Below are positions 5,898-6,588 of a stretch of DNA of 6,588 nucleotides, piece after piece. Position 1 is the first letter of the stretch. Every line of letters starts with the position of its first letter. Source of the DNA: Ruminococcaceae bacterium UBA3710 (GTDB lineage Bacteria; Bacillota; Clostridia; Oscillospirales; Acutalibacteraceae); contig DFHZ01000101.1 of the NCBI GenBank assembly GCA_002371985.1, positions 1 through 6,588 on the forward strand. Direction: 5' to 3'. The position numbers and the translations under genes were made by a program. The notes under the pieces were generated by a model, which was not told the DNA's origin, did not search any database, and was given only the letters and a program-made list of their open reading frames with translations.

Positions 5898-6588
5898 TCT
5901 GTTTCTCCTTAACTTCGCAAACGGCATTGCCGTCAGCGAATTTGAGCAAAATATTATCCCCAACCGCAATTTCGTTTATGCCCGTTATCGGTTTATTATC
6001 TTTTGTAGCATAAGAAAAACCACGGCTAAGTGTTTTAAGCGGACTTAAAGCATCTAAACTTGCTATGCTTTTAAGAAGTTTGCTTTCGCTCTTTGTAAAT
6101 TTTGTGTCAAGTGCGGTTTTAAGTCTGCCTGTTAAATAATCGACCGTTTCAAGTTTTCTGTCTATAATCTCATCGGGCTTTTTTAAAACCGACGAATTTA
6201 AAACCGATTCAAGTCTGTACCTGTATTTATCAAAAATCATACCCGAAAGGGTAATCAAGCGGTTTTTATACTGCTTGATTTTAAGAAGCACCTCGGAAAC
6301 ATCCTGTACCGCCAACATCGCCGCAGCGGTTGGAGTTGCCGCCCTTAAATCAGCAACATAATCGCAAATTGTAAAATCTGTTTCATGACCGACTGCCGAA
6401 ATTACGGGAATAGGAGATTCGTATATTTTTCTTGCCAACATTTCGTCGTTAAACGGTGCCAAATCTTCCGCAGAGCCACCTCCACGGCCTATTATAATCG
6501 TATCTATACCGCTAAGAACATAAACCCTTTCAAGGGTATTGATTATATTTTTCGGGGCATTTTCGCCCTGAACGGTAACCGGGCAAAG
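5884..6588 (-). CDS. xseA: Exodeoxyribonuclease VII large subunit, C-terminal part (5' end cut off by window edge)
   Basis: XseA is the catalytic subunit of exonuclease VII, acting on single-stranded DNA in mismatch and recombinational repair. The frame is open from the right edge to TGA at 5884-5886, giving the last 234 residues; about 165-170 N-terminal residues, including the OB-fold, are outside. Seen: PVTVQGENA near the fragment start, the GRGGGSAEDL motif at about fragment residues 30-39, AFND-like APFNDE, then SAVGHETDFTICDYVADLRAATPTAAA, the most conserved block of the family. After it comes a Leu/Lys/Arg-rich helical stretch of about 100 residues that should form the coiled coil binding XseB, then LKTLSRGFSYAT and a small C-terminal barrel (VGDNILLKFADGNAVCEVKE). 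A TTG at 6460-6462 lies within the conserved block and is not a start. The 3' end overlaps xseB by 14 bases and contains the xseB ribosome binding site. Confidence 0.97.
   Translation of the reverse strand, partial: LCPVTVQGENAPKNIINTLERVYVLSGIDTIIIGRGGGSAEDLAPFNDEMLARKIYESPIPVISAVGHETDFTICDYVADLRAATPTAAAMLAVQDVSEVLLKIKQYKNRLITLSGMIFDKYRYRLESVLNSSVLKKPDEIIDRKLETVDYLTGRLKTALDTKFTKSESKLLKSIASLDALSPLKTLSRGFSYATKDNKPITGINEIAVGDNILLKFADGNAVCEVKEKQNGKI
5905..5910 (-). promoter_or_regulatory. Ribosome binding site of xseB, inside xseA
   Basis: The minus strand reads AAGGAG with a 7-base spacer to ATG at 5897, a near-ideal site lying within the last codons of xseA. It decides the xseB start in favour of 5897 over an upstream in-frame ATG at 5969. 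Confidence 0.85.
6241..6280. repeat. Two adjacent inverted repeats inside xseA
   Basis: ACCC-GAAA-GGGT (6241-6252) is a 4-bp stem; it has a GAAA loop on the plus strand and TTTC on the coding strand. Directly beside it, AATCAAGCGG (6253-6262) pairs with CTGCTTGATT (6271-6280) over ten positions with one G-T pair and an 8-base loop. They fall in the sequence for the start of the helical region (IKQYKNRLITLSG). The pairing is seen; any role is unproven and codon choice in helical repeats can create it by chance. Confidence 0.35.

Larger units (their letters stand above)
1..6588 (-). other. Operon segment xseA-xseB-ispA-dxs-tlyA-nadK-argR-recN
   Basis: Eight co-directional genes are packed with junctions of -14, -4, +14, -1, +33, +12 and +12 bases in transcription order. 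No promoter, terminator or RNA gene is visible between them, so co-transcription from a promoter beyond the right edge is inferred. In related Firmicutes the upstream neighbours are typically nusB and folD, which could be expected just outside. There is no sign of insertion, frameshift or gene decay, and base composition looks uniform throughout by eye. Confidence 0.85.

Noticed and set aside
6460..6462. TTG as a possible start of a short xseA
   Set aside because: The frame continues upstream to the window edge with GRGGGS and other conserved XseA sequence, so this is an internal Leu codon of a gene cut by the window.
1..6588. Search for a hidden accessory system (toxin-antitoxin, defence, mobile element, RNA gene)
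   Set aside because: Every base is within a conserved gene or a gap of at most 33 bases; no unexplained coding space remains.

Overview
The window is an ordinary but very clean piece of a conserved bacterial housekeeping operon. The AT-rich composition, the strong AAGGAG-type ribosome binding sites, the use of GTG/TTG-type starts and the gene order (xseA-xseB-polyprenyl synthase-dxs-tlyA-nadK-argR-recN) point to a low-GC Firmicute. The placement of nadK between tlyA and argR suggests a clostridial lineage (class Clostridia, possibly Oscillospiraceae/Ruminococcaceae-like). The order and protein motifs support this class-level placement; the family is a guess.

Everything lies on the minus strand, so transcription runs from high to low coordinates. 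In transcription order the genes are: the C-terminal part of xseA (5884-6588, cut by the right edge), xseB (5694-5897), a farnesyl/geranylgeranyl diphosphate synthase ispA (4822-5697), dxs (2981-4807), tlyA (2163-2981), nadK (1287-2129), argR (828-1274) and the N-terminal half of recN (1-815, cut by the left edge). Junctions are extremely tight: overlaps of 14, 4 and 1 bases, and gaps of 14, 33, 12 and 12 bases. There is no non-coding stretch long enough for an RNA gene, promoter region or terminator, and I see no mobile element, CRISPR array or tRNA. The operon continues beyond both edges.

Functionally the cluster combines DNA maintenance (exonuclease VII from xseA/xseB; RecN for double-strand break repair), isoprenoid synthesis (Dxs makes the first MEP-pathway intermediate; the IspA-type enzyme condenses the C5 products into C15/C20 chains), ribosome modification (TlyA 2'-O-methyltransferase), cofactor supply (NadK makes NADP, whose reduced form the MEP pathway uses) and arginine-responsive transcription control (ArgR). 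The genes are linked by conserved order and probably by translational coupling rather than by one pathway.

I did not find an undescribed system. The points worth a second look concern translation: two genes (argR, dxs) appear to start with TTG behind a strong Shine-Dalgarno fused to the preceding stop codon, and the plausible starts of argR and xseB are shorter than a naive longest-frame call. A few small inverted repeats lie inside genes and are probably incidental.
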